Shown here: positions 27,225 through 36,679 of the stretch, piece after piece
How the letters are laid out: every line of letters begins with the position of its first letter
Position numbering within the stretch: the stretch's first letter is position 1
Assembly (NCBI RefSeq): GCF_900110895.1
Contig: NZ_FOIQ01000002.1
Span: forward strand, 373,810 to 437,809
Direction: 5' to 3'
From: Prevotella aff. ruminicola Tc2-24
GTDB taxonomy: Bacteria; Bacteroidota; Bacteroidia; Bacteroidales; Bacteroidaceae
DNA length: 64,000 nt
Position numbers and translations under genes: made by a program
The notes under the pieces: model-generated
What the model was told of the DNA's origin: nothing
What the model saw: the letters and a program-made list of their open reading frames with translations, nothing else
Database searches by the model: none

Positions 27225-28721
27225 CTACTTTTTCGCGAATATCTTCCCTATTATCGGGAGACTGCTGAGGGGGAAGTCTTTTTTTACTAGATAGACAACA
27301 AAGACAGCTATTAGCAGGGTATTGATGATGAGCGCAATCCAGAGAGGAAATGCTCTATTGGCATATTGAATTCCTATAAAGAGGAAGATGGTAAGTATTA
27401 GGTAGATGGTCATATCCTTGATGGGGTAGGTGATGGGATAATACCGCTGACCGATAAAGTAGGAGAGAATCATAGAAGTGGCATAAGCTGCGAATCCTGC
27501 CCAGGCGCAGGCCATATAACTGAATCTTGGAATCAGTAGGATGTCAATTACAATAAGCACCACTGCTCCAATGCCAGAGAAATAGGCTCCCCAGATGGTT
27601 CTGTCTGTTAGCTTGTACCAGAATGACAGATTGAAGAACACTCCAAACATAATCTCTGCTGCCATGACGATAGGTACTACACGCAAGCCTTCCCAATAAC
27701 TTTCGCCAACAAGGAATTTCAAAATGTCAAGATAACCCATCACCATGAGAAAGGCCAGTAGAGTGAAGACTAGATAGAACTTCATCGCCTGTGCGTATGT
27801 CTCACGGTTGTCTTTATCCTTGGATTTACCAAAGACAAACGGTTCATAGGCGAAACGGAAAGCTTGGGTAATCATGACCATGATCATGGCAATTTTAATA
27901 CAGGCACCATAGATGCCAAGTTGGGCGCGCGCTTCTTCCTGTGATCCGTCGAAGAAATAGGGGAATAGGATTTGCGAGGCCGCCTGATTCAATTGTCCTG
28001 CTAGTCCCATCACAAGCAACGGCCATGTATAATTAAACATTCGTTTACAGGTGACTTTGTCAATTTTAAATGGTATTGTACCCCATTCCTTCCTGAGCAT
28101 CAGTAATGTGGCACATGTACAAAAGAGGTTGATATAGAAAACGAAGGCAACATCCAGTGTGAACTGTTCGTCATAGATGCCAAATAAGTTCAACTTCAGT
28201 GCTGGCAGAATAATCAGATATAATATGTTCAGGGCGATGTTCATCAGAATGTTAATAATCTTCAGCATCGCAAACTTGATCGGTTTGTGGAGATAGCGCA
28301 GATAGGCAAAGGGAATTGCCATGAAGGCATCAATGGCTACCGTAACGTACATTACTGCAACATATTCCGGATGGTCAGCATATCCAACGACTGATGCTAT
28401 TGGGTGCAGGAAGAGCATGACTAATAGCGCGGAGACCAGGGATGTCATCATCACCATCGTAAGTGTCGTCGAATAGACTTTCTTGGGATCCTCTCCTTCC
28501 TTGCTCATAAAGCGGAAAAAGGTGGTCTCCATACCGAAGGTCAACAGGATGATCAGCAGCGACACATAGGCATAGACATTAGTAATGATTCCATATTCTC
28601 CACCAGAAGCCGCAAAGCGAGCCGTCTGAATCGGGACTAACAAATAGTTGATGAATCGCGCAATAATGCTACTCAGCCCATAAATTGCCGTATCTTTAGC
28701 AAGTGATTTCAGATTCTCCAT
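27225..28721 (-). CDS. Polysaccharide/lipid-linked oligosaccharide flippase (MOP superfamily, Wzx-like)
   Basis: 498 residues with about 14 hydrophobic membrane segments. The start, SLAKDTAIYGLSSIIARFINYLLVPI, followed by GGEYGIITNVYAYVSLLIILLTFGMETTFFRF, is typical of Wzx/RfbX-type exporters in Bacteroidota. Such proteins flip undecaprenol-linked sugars across the inner membrane for O-antigen, capsule or related glycans. No glycosyltransferases lie adjacent, so it may be a housekeeping or protein O-glycosylation flippase rather than part of a capsule locus (inference). It starts 25 bp after the preceding gene. Confidence 0.87.
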   Translation of the reverse strand: MENLKSLAKDTAIYGLSSIIARFINYLLVPIQTARFAASGGEYGIITNVYAYVSLLIILLTFGMETTFFRFMSKEGEDPKKVYSTTLTMVMMTSLVSALLVMLFLHPIASVVGYADHPEYVAVMYVTVAIDAFMAIPFAYLRYLHKPIKFAMLKIINILMNIALNILYLIILPALKLNLFGIYDEQFTLDVAFVFYINLFCTCATLLMLRKEWGTIPFKIDKVTCKRMFNYTWPLLVMGLAGQLNQAASQILFPYFFDGSQEEARAQLGIYGACIKIAMIMVMITQAFRFAYEPFVFGKSKDKDNRETYAQAMKFYLVFTLLAFLMVMGYLDILKFLVGESYWEGLRVVPIVMAAEIMFGVFFNLSFWYKLTDRTIWGAYFSGIGAVVLIVIDILLIPRFSYMACAWAGFAAYATSMILSYFIGQRYYPITYPIKDMTIYLILTIFLFIGIQYANRAFPLWIALIINTLLIAVFVVYLVKKDFPLSSLPIIGKIFAKK

Positions 28722-28746
28722 CTTTCAAAACAATAATTAAATACAT

Positions 28747-30036
28747 TTATCCGAAGAACAAATACGCGATTGCTATTGCTGCAATGATGCCGGCGAAGTC
28801 GGCCAGGAGACCGCAGGCTACAGCATGGCGTGTCTTTCGGATACCAACACTACCGAAATAGACGGCGAGGATATAGAAGGTCGTATCGGTAGAGCCTTGG
28901 AAGATACAACTTAGTCGTCCCACGAACGAGTCGACGCCATAGGTGGTCATCGCATCAACCATCATACCCCGGGCACCGCTTCCCGAAAGCGGCTTCATCA
29001 TGGCAGTGGGAAGGGCTCCCACAAAATCAGTGTTTCCACCACAGACGGTCACTGTCCATTCGATACAGCAGATGAGCATATCCATGGCTCCCGAGGCACG
29101 AAACACCCCGATAGCTACGAGGATCGCTACAAGATAGGGGATGATACGGATGGCAGTCGTAAAGCCGTCTTTTGCCCCTTCGATAAATGCTTCATAGACG
29201 TTTGTCTTTTTTCGCAACCCAGCAACGATAAAGGCGATGATGATAAACATCAGCAGGATGTTTGCTGCAGAAGTGCTGACCTTGTTTAACAATAGCGAGT
29301 CCATCTGCCCGAGCCCCCAGATAATAGCAGCGACGGCTACTGCGATGGTGCCGAGCGTTAATAGCATTGTCCGGTTCAATAGGTTGATGCGTTGGTAGAG
29401 ACTTGTGATGATAATGCCTGCAAGAGTGGAGAAGAACGTGGCCAATAGGATGGGTATAAAAATGTCCGTCGGTTGGGTGGCTCCCAACTGGGCACGATAT
29501 ACGAGGATAGAGATGGGGATGAGCGTTAGCCCGCTAGTGTTCAGCACGAGAAACATAATCATCGCGTCCGATGCAGTAACTTTCAACTCTTCTGCCTTAG
29601 TCGCATTGATCTCTTCGGCATCCCTCATGGCTTGTATCTTCTCGTTTTTTACCTCGTCCAACTGCTCCATGGCTTTCAGACCGAGGGGGGTGGCGGCATT
29701 ATCGAGGCCGAGCATGTTTGCTGCGATATTCATGAAGATGGAACCGGTGACCGGATGACCTTTGGGGATGTCAGGAAATAATCTGATGAAGATAGGACTA
29801 AGCACTTTGGCGAGGATGTTTACCACACCACCCTTCTCACCGATTTTCATAATCCCGAGCCAGAGGGAGAGAACACCCGTCAGTCCGAGAGAAATTTCGA
29901 AGGCGGTCTTCGACGATGCGAATGTTGAATCCATCATGGCAGGGAAGACCTCAAGGTCTCCCAGAAAAATGAGTTTTATCAAAGCAATAACGAATGCGAT
30001 GATAAAAAAAGCGATCCAGATATAATTCAATACCAT
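28747..30036 (-). CDS. Nucleoside-recognition-domain membrane protein (SpmA-SpmB fusion-like)
   Basis: 429 residues, strongly hydrophobic. Two Gate/nucleoside-recognition-like halves are visible: an N-terminal half with GLTGVLSLWLGIMKIGEKGG and NIAANMLGLDNAATPLGLKA (SpmA-like), and a C-terminal half with GAKDGFTTAIRIIPYLVAI and GSTDTTFYILAVYFGSVGI (SpmB-like). Spore maturation homologues occur in many non-spore-formers; their transported substrate is unknown. A start at 30075 is possible, but MVLNYIW at 30036 sits 8 bases below a -7 box and fits the family. Three genes on minus (this, flippase, S46) may form one transcript. Confidence 0.85.
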   Translation of the reverse strand: MVLNYIWIAFFIIAFVIALIKLIFLGDLEVFPAMMDSTFASSKTAFEISLGLTGVLSLWLGIMKIGEKGGVVNILAKVLSPIFIRLFPDIPKGHPVTGSIFMNIAANMLGLDNAATPLGLKAMEQLDEVKNEKIQAMRDAEEINATKAEELKVTASDAMIMFLVLNTSGLTLIPISILVYRAQLGATQPTDIFIPILLATFFSTLAGIIITSLYQRINLLNRTMLLTLGTIAVAVAAIIWGLGQMDSLLLNKVSTSAANILLMFIIIAFIVAGLRKKTNVYEAFIEGAKDGFTTAIRIIPYLVAILVAIGVFRASGAMDMLICCIEWTVTVCGGNTDFVGALPTAMMKPLSGSGARGMMVDAMTTYGVDSFVGRLSCIFQGSTDTTFYILAVYFGSVGIRKTRHAVACGLLADFAGIIAAIAIAYLFFG

Positions 30037-30044
30037 ATTCTGTG

Positions 30045-30076
30045 CAAAGGTACGAATAAGAGAGAGAAAAAACAAA
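30045..30076 (-). promoter_or_regulatory. Promoter of the SpmAB-like gene with almost no leader
   Basis: CAAAGGTA at 30045-30052 (TACCTTTG on minus) and CAAA at 30073-30076 (TTTG) are 20 bp apart. Eight bases separate the -7 box from the ATG. Confidence 0.6.
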
Positions 30077-30160
30077 GAAACTTGTTTCTTTTTTTCCGAG
30101 CAAAAGTACCTTCGCTGTCGTAAACGGCAAAAATAGGAGAAGTTGAGCGGAAAAACAAAT

Positions 30161-30186
30161 GGGACATCAGCATAGACTGATGCCCC
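30161..30186 (-). terminator. Terminator of the first LruC lipoprotein gene
   Basis: A 10 bp stem with one mismatch or wobble position (30161-30170 with 30177-30186) is followed on the minus strand by ATTTGTTTTT, a plausible U-run. Confidence 0.7.
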
Positions 30187-30214
30187 ACGATAAGCTATTA
30201 TGTGTTGATATGGA

Positions 30215-31834
30215 TTAATACCATGAGACAGATGGGTTTCTTACCCAATCAGCGAAGTCTGGATATGCCCTTTCGATATCCTGACGTTCATCGCACCATT
30301 CGAAGGTGGGTTTCACGGCGATTTTATGGGGCGCGCGTCCCCTGTTAGCCTGAAGGGTGAGGGTGCCGCTCTGCTTGGTGACAATGATGGGGATGTTGAT
30401 GGCATTGCCGTTGTAACTGTTGTCAACAACAATGGTTACTGGGTCCAAACCGTCGATACCACCGTTGGCATGGGTGTTAATCATCGTCGAGGTTGTGATG
30501 CTCCTGCCCGGGTTGGCCTCTGCGAACTTCTCATGCACTTCAAAACCTGCCACAGTCAGCGGTAACGTACCGCCGGCGGCCAGCAGTTTGATAGTGGTTT
30601 TACCAGAGGACGGAGTGTTGTAGTAGACATCAAACACCACATCGTTGAAATCGAAGTCACCTCTCTCATCGACGGTTAAGTCTTCTGCGATGATACGTAC
30701 GTTGGCACCTGGAGGAGGGGTTGTCCCCTTTTTCTTTGCATCTGTGATGCAGACAATCCAGTCACTATAGTAACCGTCAGCACAGCCAACCTCTGCCCAG
30801 AGGTTTCCCTTCGTCTGGTCATTGTCTACGTAGCGGTCTTTAATAGGAAGAGCACCTGGGGTGCCGGCGGGTACGATGGTATGGGCATACTGGTTGGTCT
30901 CGACCTTCAGATAGGGGATAGTATGGGCCTGATCATAATAGAGGATGTTACCCCGCCAGTCACGGGCATAAAGTTGATTCAGGTCGACTTGTGCCTCATA
31001 GTCGAAGCCAACGAAGTTGCGGTTCCACTTGTCGGTCACGGGTGCTCCCAGATCTCCAAGCTCACTGTGGGCGTCGGCCCAGGCGTCGATGGTGGCGGCA
31101 CTGATGATGACATAATGGTCATCGTGCTGTATCTCACCCTGTGTCTCGTGCCATCCGAAGCAGTCGGTCTTGGAGTTCTCCATGAGCATGATATAGTCGG
31201 TGTGGAACTTCTTGTGGTTCAAATTCTCCGCCTCGCTGGCGTCAGCCCTTGGCCAGCCAGCCTCATAGCTTACACCATCCCAAACCTCGGAGTTACTGCT
31301 ACAGTTGGCATCGTTGTAGTTGTAGATGTGATCTTGATTGGAGCCGGCAGTCAGTTTGTCCATATGCTCACTACCCGGTTCCTGTTGGTTGTTGAAAGTG
31401 TATTTCTCAGTGCTGTAGGTAATCAAGGCCGCCGATCCGTTGTTCAGTGGCGTGGTAGCTCCTTTGTACACGTCTTGCACAAAGAAGTTCTTGTAGTCGA
31501 TGGGCTCGTTCTGTGGTGTCTTGTTGTATTGAAAATAGAGACGCACCCTCTTCTTTTGGGCCGTGGTTAGTGTCTCAGGCACCTCCCAAGTCTCACCCCA
31601 CATATTGGCATTAGGATTGGAGGTTCGTGTGATAGCGCGTGTCTGAGCAATGAAAGAGTCGAAGCCCCAGTCCTGGTTCTCATCAGGCTGACCGAAGCGG
31701 ATGGTAAAAGCTTCCTCGTAGTTTTTCACGGGATCAAATGTGTTGTCTCCGTTTGTCTCAAAATCATGTGAGCAGCTGGTAAAAGAGAAACAAAGTGCGA
31801 CAGCTGCCATTTCTGTCATCAAATACTTTTTCAT
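30215..31834 (-). CDS. LruC/DUF4842-type lipoprotein, paralogue 1
   Basis: 539 residues. Lipobox FTSC gives lipidated Cys21. A short motif, NYEEAFTIRFGQPDENQDWGF (about 37-57), follows and recurs in all five cluster members as a Y-x-F-x-G-(I)-x-x-x-Q-x-W pattern. Residues about 77-375 are nearly identical to paralogue 2. The C-terminal LruC-like domain contains DFDFNDVVFDV (393 onward), LLAAGGTLPL, and ends AYPDFADWVRNPSVSWY. The acidic DxDxND motif suggests calcium binding; LruC was named from a Leptospira lipoprotein and has no settled function. It has its own promoter (31888-31918) and terminator. A surface location is likely but unproven. Confidence 0.8.
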   Translation of the reverse strand: MKKYLMTEMAAVALCFSFTSCSHDFETNGDNTFDPVKNYEEAFTIRFGQPDENQDWGFDSFIAQTRAITRTSNPNANMWGETWEVPETLTTAQKKRVRLYFQYNKTPQNEPIDYKNFFVQDVYKGATTPLNNGSAALITYSTEKYTFNNQQEPGSEHMDKLTAGSNQDHIYNYNDANCSSNSEVWDGVSYEAGWPRADASEAENLNHKKFHTDYIMLMENSKTDCFGWHETQGEIQHDDHYVIISAATIDAWADAHSELGDLGAPVTDKWNRNFVGFDYEAQVDLNQLYARDWRGNILYYDQAHTIPYLKVETNQYAHTIVPAGTPGALPIKDRYVDNDQTKGNLWAEVGCADGYYSDWIVCITDAKKKGTTPPPGANVRIIAEDLTVDERGDFDFNDVVFDVYYNTPSSGKTTIKLLAAGGTLPLTVAGFEVHEKFAEANPGRSITTSTMINTHANGGIDGLDPVTIVVDNSYNGNAINIPIIVTKQSGTLTLQANRGRAPHKIAVKPTFEWCDERQDIERAYPDFADWVRNPSVSWY

Positions 31835-31887
31835 ATCAAAGTCAAAATTAGATCGTTAGTGCACTAATATCTTGCTTTTATAATATG

Positions 31888-31918
31888 CAAAGATAGAAAA
31901 TTAATCCTTATCATGCAA
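31888..31918 (-). promoter_or_regulatory. Promoter of LruC paralogue 1
   Basis: CAAAGATA at 31888-31895 (TATCTTTG on minus) and CAA at 31916-31918 (TTG) are 20 bp apart, giving a leader of about 48 bases. Confidence 0.55.
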
Positions 31919-31944
31919 CCTTTTTGAGGATTTTTTGCATGAAA

Positions 31945-31974
31945 AGGGGGCACCTACGTGAGTAGATGCCCCTT
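31945..31974 (-). terminator. Terminator of the second LruC lipoprotein gene
   Basis: An imperfect stem of about 12 pairs (31945-31957 with 31962-31974) with GGGGCA/TGCCCC is followed by TTTTC on minus. It sits 22 bp after the paralogue 2 stop. Confidence 0.65.
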
Positions 31975-31995
31975 CTCAAAGTATTTGATGTATTC

Positions 31996-33642
31996 TCAAT
32001 ACCAAATCACGGTACCTGGGTGGTTAGCCTGAACCCACTGGGTGAACAACGGGTACTGTCCCTTAATGCTTACAAGCTCGTTGCACCAGTTGAAGGTGGT
32101 TTCAACAGCAATCTTGGCGGCGGGCTCGCCTTTCACAGCCTTGAGCTCCATCCATGTGTCGTTCTTCTTCACTTCAATCTTGATGTCCTTGGCATTCGTC
32201 CAGTCGCCTATCATTGAGAAACTGACAGGTGTCTTGCTGGCGCCCTTCAGCTTCTGTGAAGGATCTTTCGGGTTCTGTGTATTTTCTGCGTTGGTGTTCA
32301 CCATCACATCGGTGTTTACACCGAAGAGTTTGTGAACTTCGTATTTGTCATTTCTGTTGATGCGGAGCGGAAGGGTACCGCCGGCGGCTTGCAGGATACA
32401 GTCAGCGCCTGTGGCTGTCAATTTGACGTCGATGACGATGTCATTGAAGTCGAAGTCGCTGGCATCGGTGGCACTTAGGTCCTCACCGATGATACGGATC
32501 CATTTGGGCTCCTCGATGATTGTGCCCCTTGTCTTTGCGTCGGTGATACAGACGATCCAGTCGCTGTAGTAATCATCGGCACAACCAACCTTTGCCCAGA
32601 GATTACCCTTTGTCTGGTCATTGTCCACATAACGATCCTTGATAGGATATGCGCCGGGGGTACCGGCGGGTACGATGGTGTGGGAGTATTGGTTGGTCTC
32701 CACTTTTAGGTAGGGAATTGTATGAGCCTGATCATAATAGAGGATATTTCCCCTTCCGTCACGGGCGTAGAGCTGGCTCATGTCCACTTGTGCCTCGTAG
32801 TCGAAGCCAACGAAGTTGCGGTTCCACTTGTCGGTCACGGGTGCACCTAGATCTCCGAGTTCACTATGAGCGTCGGCCCAAGCATCGATAGTAGCGGCAC
32901 TGATGATGACATAGTGGTCATCGTGCTGGATCTCACCCTGTGTCTCGTGCCATCCGAAGCAGTCGGTCTTGGAGTTCTCCATGAGCATGATATAGTCGGT
33001 GTGGAACTTCTTGTGGTTGAAGTTTTCGGCCTGACTGGCATCAGCCCTTGGCCAGCCAGCCTCATAGCTGTAGCCATCCCATACCTTGTTGTTACTACTA
33101 CATTTTGCATCGTTGTAGTTGTAAATGTGATCCTGTCTGGAACCGGCTGTCAGCTTATCCATATGGTCACTACCTGCTTCCTGTTTGTTATTGAAACTGT
33201 ACTTTTCCGTACTATATGCGCTCATGGCTTGTGAGCCGTTGTTCAGCGGCGTACCTGCGCCTTTATAGACGTCCTGCACGAAGAAGTTCTTATAATCGAT
33301 GGGTTCGTTTTGTGGTGTCTTGTTGTATTGAAAATAGAGACGCACCCTCTTTTTTTGGGCAGTAGTCAGTGTTTCGGGCACCTCCCAAGTCTCTCCCCAC
33401 ATATTGGCATTAGGGTTGGCTGTGCGTGTGAGGGCGCGTGCTTGGGCGACGTCCTCGTCAAAGCCCCAGTTCTGGTTGGGGGAGATGGTGCCACCTACAT
33501 ACTTCTTAAACGCTTCCTCATAGTTTCTGGTCACCTCCTTCTCAGGGATGTCTGGATCGTAAAGATTCGTGTCATGTGAACAGCTATTGAATGCGAGGCA
33601 AAGTGCAACAGCAGTCATACCTGTCATCAAATACTTTTTCAT
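31996..33642 (-). CDS. LruC/DUF4842-type lipoprotein, paralogue 2
   Basis: 548 residues. Lipobox AFNSC gives Cys21. The N-terminal motif is NYEEAFKKYVGG followed by SPNQNWGF. The middle (about 85-385) matches paralogue 1 almost residue for residue, including KTDCFGWHETQGEIQHDDHY and ATIDAWADAHSELGDLGAPV. The end diverges: DFDFNDIVIDV (396 onward), LQAAGGTLPLRI and a different tail closing YPLFTQWVQANHPGTVIWY. The pattern is that of a tandem duplicate in which the central cassette stayed alike while the C-terminal LruC domain changed. The -7 box TATATTTG lies at 33722-33729. Function unknown; outer-membrane lipoprotein by lipobox. Confidence 0.8.
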   Translation of the reverse strand: MKKYLMTGMTAVALCLAFNSCSHDTNLYDPDIPEKEVTRNYEEAFKKYVGGTISPNQNWGFDEDVAQARALTRTANPNANMWGETWEVPETLTTAQKKRVRLYFQYNKTPQNEPIDYKNFFVQDVYKGAGTPLNNGSQAMSAYSTEKYSFNNKQEAGSDHMDKLTAGSRQDHIYNYNDAKCSSNNKVWDGYSYEAGWPRADASQAENFNHKKFHTDYIMLMENSKTDCFGWHETQGEIQHDDHYVIISAATIDAWADAHSELGDLGAPVTDKWNRNFVGFDYEAQVDMSQLYARDGRGNILYYDQAHTIPYLKVETNQYSHTIVPAGTPGAYPIKDRYVDNDQTKGNLWAKVGCADDYYSDWIVCITDAKTRGTIIEEPKWIRIIGEDLSATDASDFDFNDIVIDVKLTATGADCILQAAGGTLPLRINRNDKYEVHKLFGVNTDVMVNTNAENTQNPKDPSQKLKGASKTPVSFSMIGDWTNAKDIKIEVKKNDTWMELKAVKGEPAAKIAVETTFNWCNELVSIKGQYPLFTQWVQANHPGTVIWY

Positions 33643-33862
33643 GTTAGTTTGATAATTTTAGTTGTTTATATTTGGATTTGTATACTCTCGTTCTCTCTCC
33701 AACTTTCTTGAAAAAGTCTTGCAAATATACACCAAAATATAATAGGTGGTGTGAAAAGCTGCTTAAAAAAAGTTAAAGTGCACGCAAACAGTAAGAGTCT
33801 GAAACATTTTGTATAGAAAATGATCATTTTAAAAAAGTTTGTACTTTGAAAGGAAAAGAAGA

Positions 33863-33886
33863 GGGCATCTGCTCCCGCAGACACCC
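33863..33886 (-). terminator. Hairpin after the third LruC lipoprotein gene
   Basis: Outer GGG/CCC and inner TCTGC/GCAGA pairs flank a 2x2 internal mismatch (33863-33872 with 33877-33886). It lies 38 bp past the stop. The rest of 33643-33924 holds the promoter of paralogue 2 and no gene. Confidence 0.45.
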
Positions 33887-33924
33887 CTTCACATGCAATT
33901 AATGTATTTGATTTAATGGATTGA

Positions 33925-36501
33925 TTATTTACGGATGATGGTGATGCTGTTCAGCGTACAGTACATTCCGCGCAGTGAGATGGTCTGCGAGTTGTTGACT
34001 GCATTGTTCAGACGCGCAGCTGCATCATCGTCGAGGGTTACCTCTAGTGAGACTGCCACAGGATTTCCTTGAGCGTCGGTCTGCGCCTCAGGGAACTTGC
34101 TGTCAAGGAAATATGGCTCGGCATTATTGACAACTAGCGTGATGTGTGGCTCTTCACCAGTGGTAGCACCGCTTGCCGCATTACCGTTAAAGCGTAGGCG
34201 GTCACCAGCCTTGAAGTCGTCGCCGGCATTCACGAGAGTGATGCCCTTTGTGCTCCACGCAGTAAACGTCTGTCCGGCGTTCCATAGCGTTTCCTCTATA
34301 ATTGTAGATGTGCTGGTTACTGTTGTAACAACTGTACCCTTCGGGTCATTATCAGTGCCATGCAGTTTGGAGTAGAGGTAATACGAGTCAGTAGCGCCTA
34401 GCCAGAATTTCGTTGAACCATTGTTCACCCAGTCCTTGAAAGTCTTATAACCTAGTCCTATGTTCTTTCGCTCTGTGGGCCATTGTGGATCAGCAACATC
34501 ACCCTTCGGAATCATGAATTTGTGAGGCGGCTGCCCAGGGACGGACTCCAGAGTCTTATACCTAGCCGACTGATAGGTCTGGCTGTCACCTTCGTAGTCG
34601 ACGACCACAGGGATATCGATGATCCTGGTGTAGACGTGGTTAAGCGTCAGAGGGACAGGGTCTTTTACGATGAAATCACCGAAGGCAGTAGAGTTGTTAT
34701 CGCGGGTGTTCACCATTGTTACCTTACTTACATCACTACCGAACGCACTGTGGACATCAATGTTGTCGACAGTGATGTTATAGGTACCACCGGCAGCGAG
34801 CAGTACAACCTCGTTCTCATAGTAGGTCTTGTTCACTTTCCGAACGGCTGTGCCGGTAGGCTTGCCATCTGCATAGGTGGTCGTGTAAGTTACTTCCTCT
34901 ACCTTGATTACCTTTGCATCGAAGACCACATCGTTGAAGTCGAGATCCTCACGGGTGGCCTGTCCTAGATCCTCACAGAACACGCGTCCCGACTCAATGA
35001 TAGTCCGCTCCACCTTATTCTCTACGCCGTATGTGATGACGGGACCGCAGCCGCATAGACCAGTAGGTAATGCTGGAGCGGCCTTGTTTGCCTTGTTTTT
35101 ACCAGCGATGTAGACATCATTAATGGTGAATCCCAAGAAGAACTGGTAATTGGCATTGCCATAGCCATCTTCCCAGAATGCGAAATGACTGCTTGTAGCA
35201 ATAACGTTCAGCTTGGCGCCGTACTCGATGAACTTCTGGTAGTTGTTGTTACTGCCTTGGGCGATGACCTTGGCTTGGAATGTAGCACGACTATTACCAG
35301 AGGTCGGACCATAGATGCCGTTCTGGTAGGTGTTGTTATATTGGTAGTAACCTATCTGCTGGATATTCATTGTGGCTGTCTCGGTAACCTTGAACAGGGA
35401 ATTTGCACCCATGTCGATCTTTACGTCACCATTACCATTCAGGTTGCCCATGGTTGCTCCAGCATAGAAGTACTTACATTCTGTATAGGCATTGGCATCC
35501 ATCTTGAAGGAGTTGGCACCACCGCCGTTGTTAATACAGAATTTGTTCTTCGAGATCAGTTTACAATTGTTGATAACGTTTGGGCTACCATCCTGATAGT
35601 ACCAATCACCCGTGGTATAGCTGTCATTGTTCACCCATGTGTTGTTGGTACTATTAATCATCGTATAGCCTTTGACAACTGTCGGACCGTTATTCTGGAA
35701 ATGACTGCTACCTTGAGTTTTTAGGTTGCCGCCCACGTTCAGTGTTCCGTCGTTGACAACATGACCTCCGGCGTTTTCGATGGTCAAGTCGCCCGTTGTA
35801 GTGACAGAATTTTGGTTATATAGTAATGAGTTGTTCGCTAATTGAATCCAACTTCCCGTAACCGTTCCTTTATTATATACGGTGGCACTATTAAGTTGCA
35901 GTTTCTTCGAGGTCGATCCCTTGAGCGTTCCACCTTCAGCCACATAGACGGTAACGTTTGTACCGATTGAATATTCCTTGTCAAAGGCAAGGGTGGCTCC
36001 TTTGGTCACGTAGATGACACTTCTTCCTTTGAGGTATAAGTTTGTTGGCTTGACGGTACCTTTAATGTATAATGTGGTATTCTGAACCCTTCCGAAGTCC
36101 ATATTGTAGTTAACGTTTCCATCAACCCAATAAGCTGTGTTGCTCTGAACCCTGTTGTATACATCGCCACCGAAGCTACCTAGGTAGGTTACTCCTGATG
36201 GGACACTAGATTTATAGGCACTTGAGCTAGGCGCAGAAGGGAAGGTGTGCGTACAGTTAACAGTTCGGGTAGAAGCCTGCTCTTCAACCTCCTCGACGGC
36301 CTCTTCAGGCACCTCTGTAGAGAATCCCCAGTTCTGGTTCGGGCTAATCTCGCCAAAGACCTCCCGGAAAACTTTCTCGTATTCTTGTGTTTTCTTCACG
36401 GAAATTGGAACATACTCTACATCATCCTTCGCGCAACTGGCGATAATACCTCCAATGATGAGGGCTAACGATGCTCCTTTAATAATCAAATACTTTTTCA
36501 T
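33925..36501 (-). CDS. LruC/DUF4842-type lipoprotein with long beta-repeat domain, paralogue 3
   Basis: 858 residues. Lipobox IIASC gives Cys23. The cluster motif appears as YEKVFREVFGEISPNQNWGF. Residues about 130-480 form short Gly/Asn/Thr-rich beta repeats such as TLYIKGTVKPTNLYLKG, TVYVAEGGTLKG and VVNDGTLNVGGNLKTQG, resembling a parallel beta-helix of the adhesin or carbohydrate-binding kind. The LruC-like part follows with DLDFNDVVFDAKV and LLAAGGTYNITV, and a further C-terminal domain of about 130 residues ends in MYCTLNSITIIRK. The -7 box TATATTTG is at 36557-36564. It may present a large surface structure; no enzymatic motif was seen. Confidence 0.78.
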   Translation of the reverse strand: MKKYLIIKGASLALIIGGIIASCAKDDVEYVPISVKKTQEYEKVFREVFGEISPNQNWGFSTEVPEEAVEEVEEQASTRTVNCTHTFPSAPSSSAYKSSVPSGVTYLGSFGGDVYNRVQSNTAYWVDGNVNYNMDFGRVQNTTLYIKGTVKPTNLYLKGRSVIYVTKGATLAFDKEYSIGTNVTVYVAEGGTLKGSTSKKLQLNSATVYNKGTVTGSWIQLANNSLLYNQNSVTTTGDLTIENAGGHVVNDGTLNVGGNLKTQGSSHFQNNGPTVVKGYTMINSTNNTWVNNDSYTTGDWYYQDGSPNVINNCKLISKNKFCINNGGGANSFKMDANAYTECKYFYAGATMGNLNGNGDVKIDMGANSLFKVTETATMNIQQIGYYQYNNTYQNGIYGPTSGNSRATFQAKVIAQGSNNNYQKFIEYGAKLNVIATSSHFAFWEDGYGNANYQFFLGFTINDVYIAGKNKANKAAPALPTGLCGCGPVITYGVENKVERTIIESGRVFCEDLGQATREDLDFNDVVFDAKVIKVEEVTYTTTYADGKPTGTAVRKVNKTYYENEVVLLAAGGTYNITVDNIDVHSAFGSDVSKVTMVNTRDNNSTAFGDFIVKDPVPLTLNHVYTRIIDIPVVVDYEGDSQTYQSARYKTLESVPGQPPHKFMIPKGDVADPQWPTERKNIGLGYKTFKDWVNNGSTKFWLGATDSYYLYSKLHGTDNDPKGTVVTTVTSTSTIIEETLWNAGQTFTAWSTKGITLVNAGDDFKAGDRLRFNGNAASGATTGEEPHITLVVNNAEPYFLDSKFPEAQTDAQGNPVAVSLEVTLDDDAAARLNNAVNNSQTISLRGMYCTLNSITIIRK

Positions 36502-36650
36502 TGCAAAACTAATTAATAGACGGTTACGTAACTTGACAAACTAATCGATTAGGCTGCAAATATAATTAAAAAATCCCCAAGTTGTATCAAAATGTTTGTT
36601 AAAATCTGTAAAACATCTCCTTCAAAAGGGATCGTATTCGATAATTTTTG

Positions 36651-36658
36651 TAATTTTG
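36651..36658 (+). promoter_or_regulatory. -7 box of the plus-strand LruC gene
   Basis: TAATTTTG lies 21 bp before the ATG at 36680; no good -33 element was found. An AGAGGG sequence 3 bp before the ATG is an unusually good ribosome-binding site for this window. Confidence 0.45.
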
Positions 36659-36679
36659 CCCAAAACGAAAAAGAGGGTA

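Noticed and set aside
34483..35724. Plus-strand frames of 161 and 179 residues opposite LruC paralogue 3
   Set aside because: They are antisense to a well-supported gene, hydrophobic by reverse reading of Asn/Thr-rich codons, and have no start signals.
36596..36679. Longer start for LruC paralogue 4
   Set aside because: The added 28 codons cross the TAATTTTG promoter box and remove the lipoprotein signal from the N-terminus.
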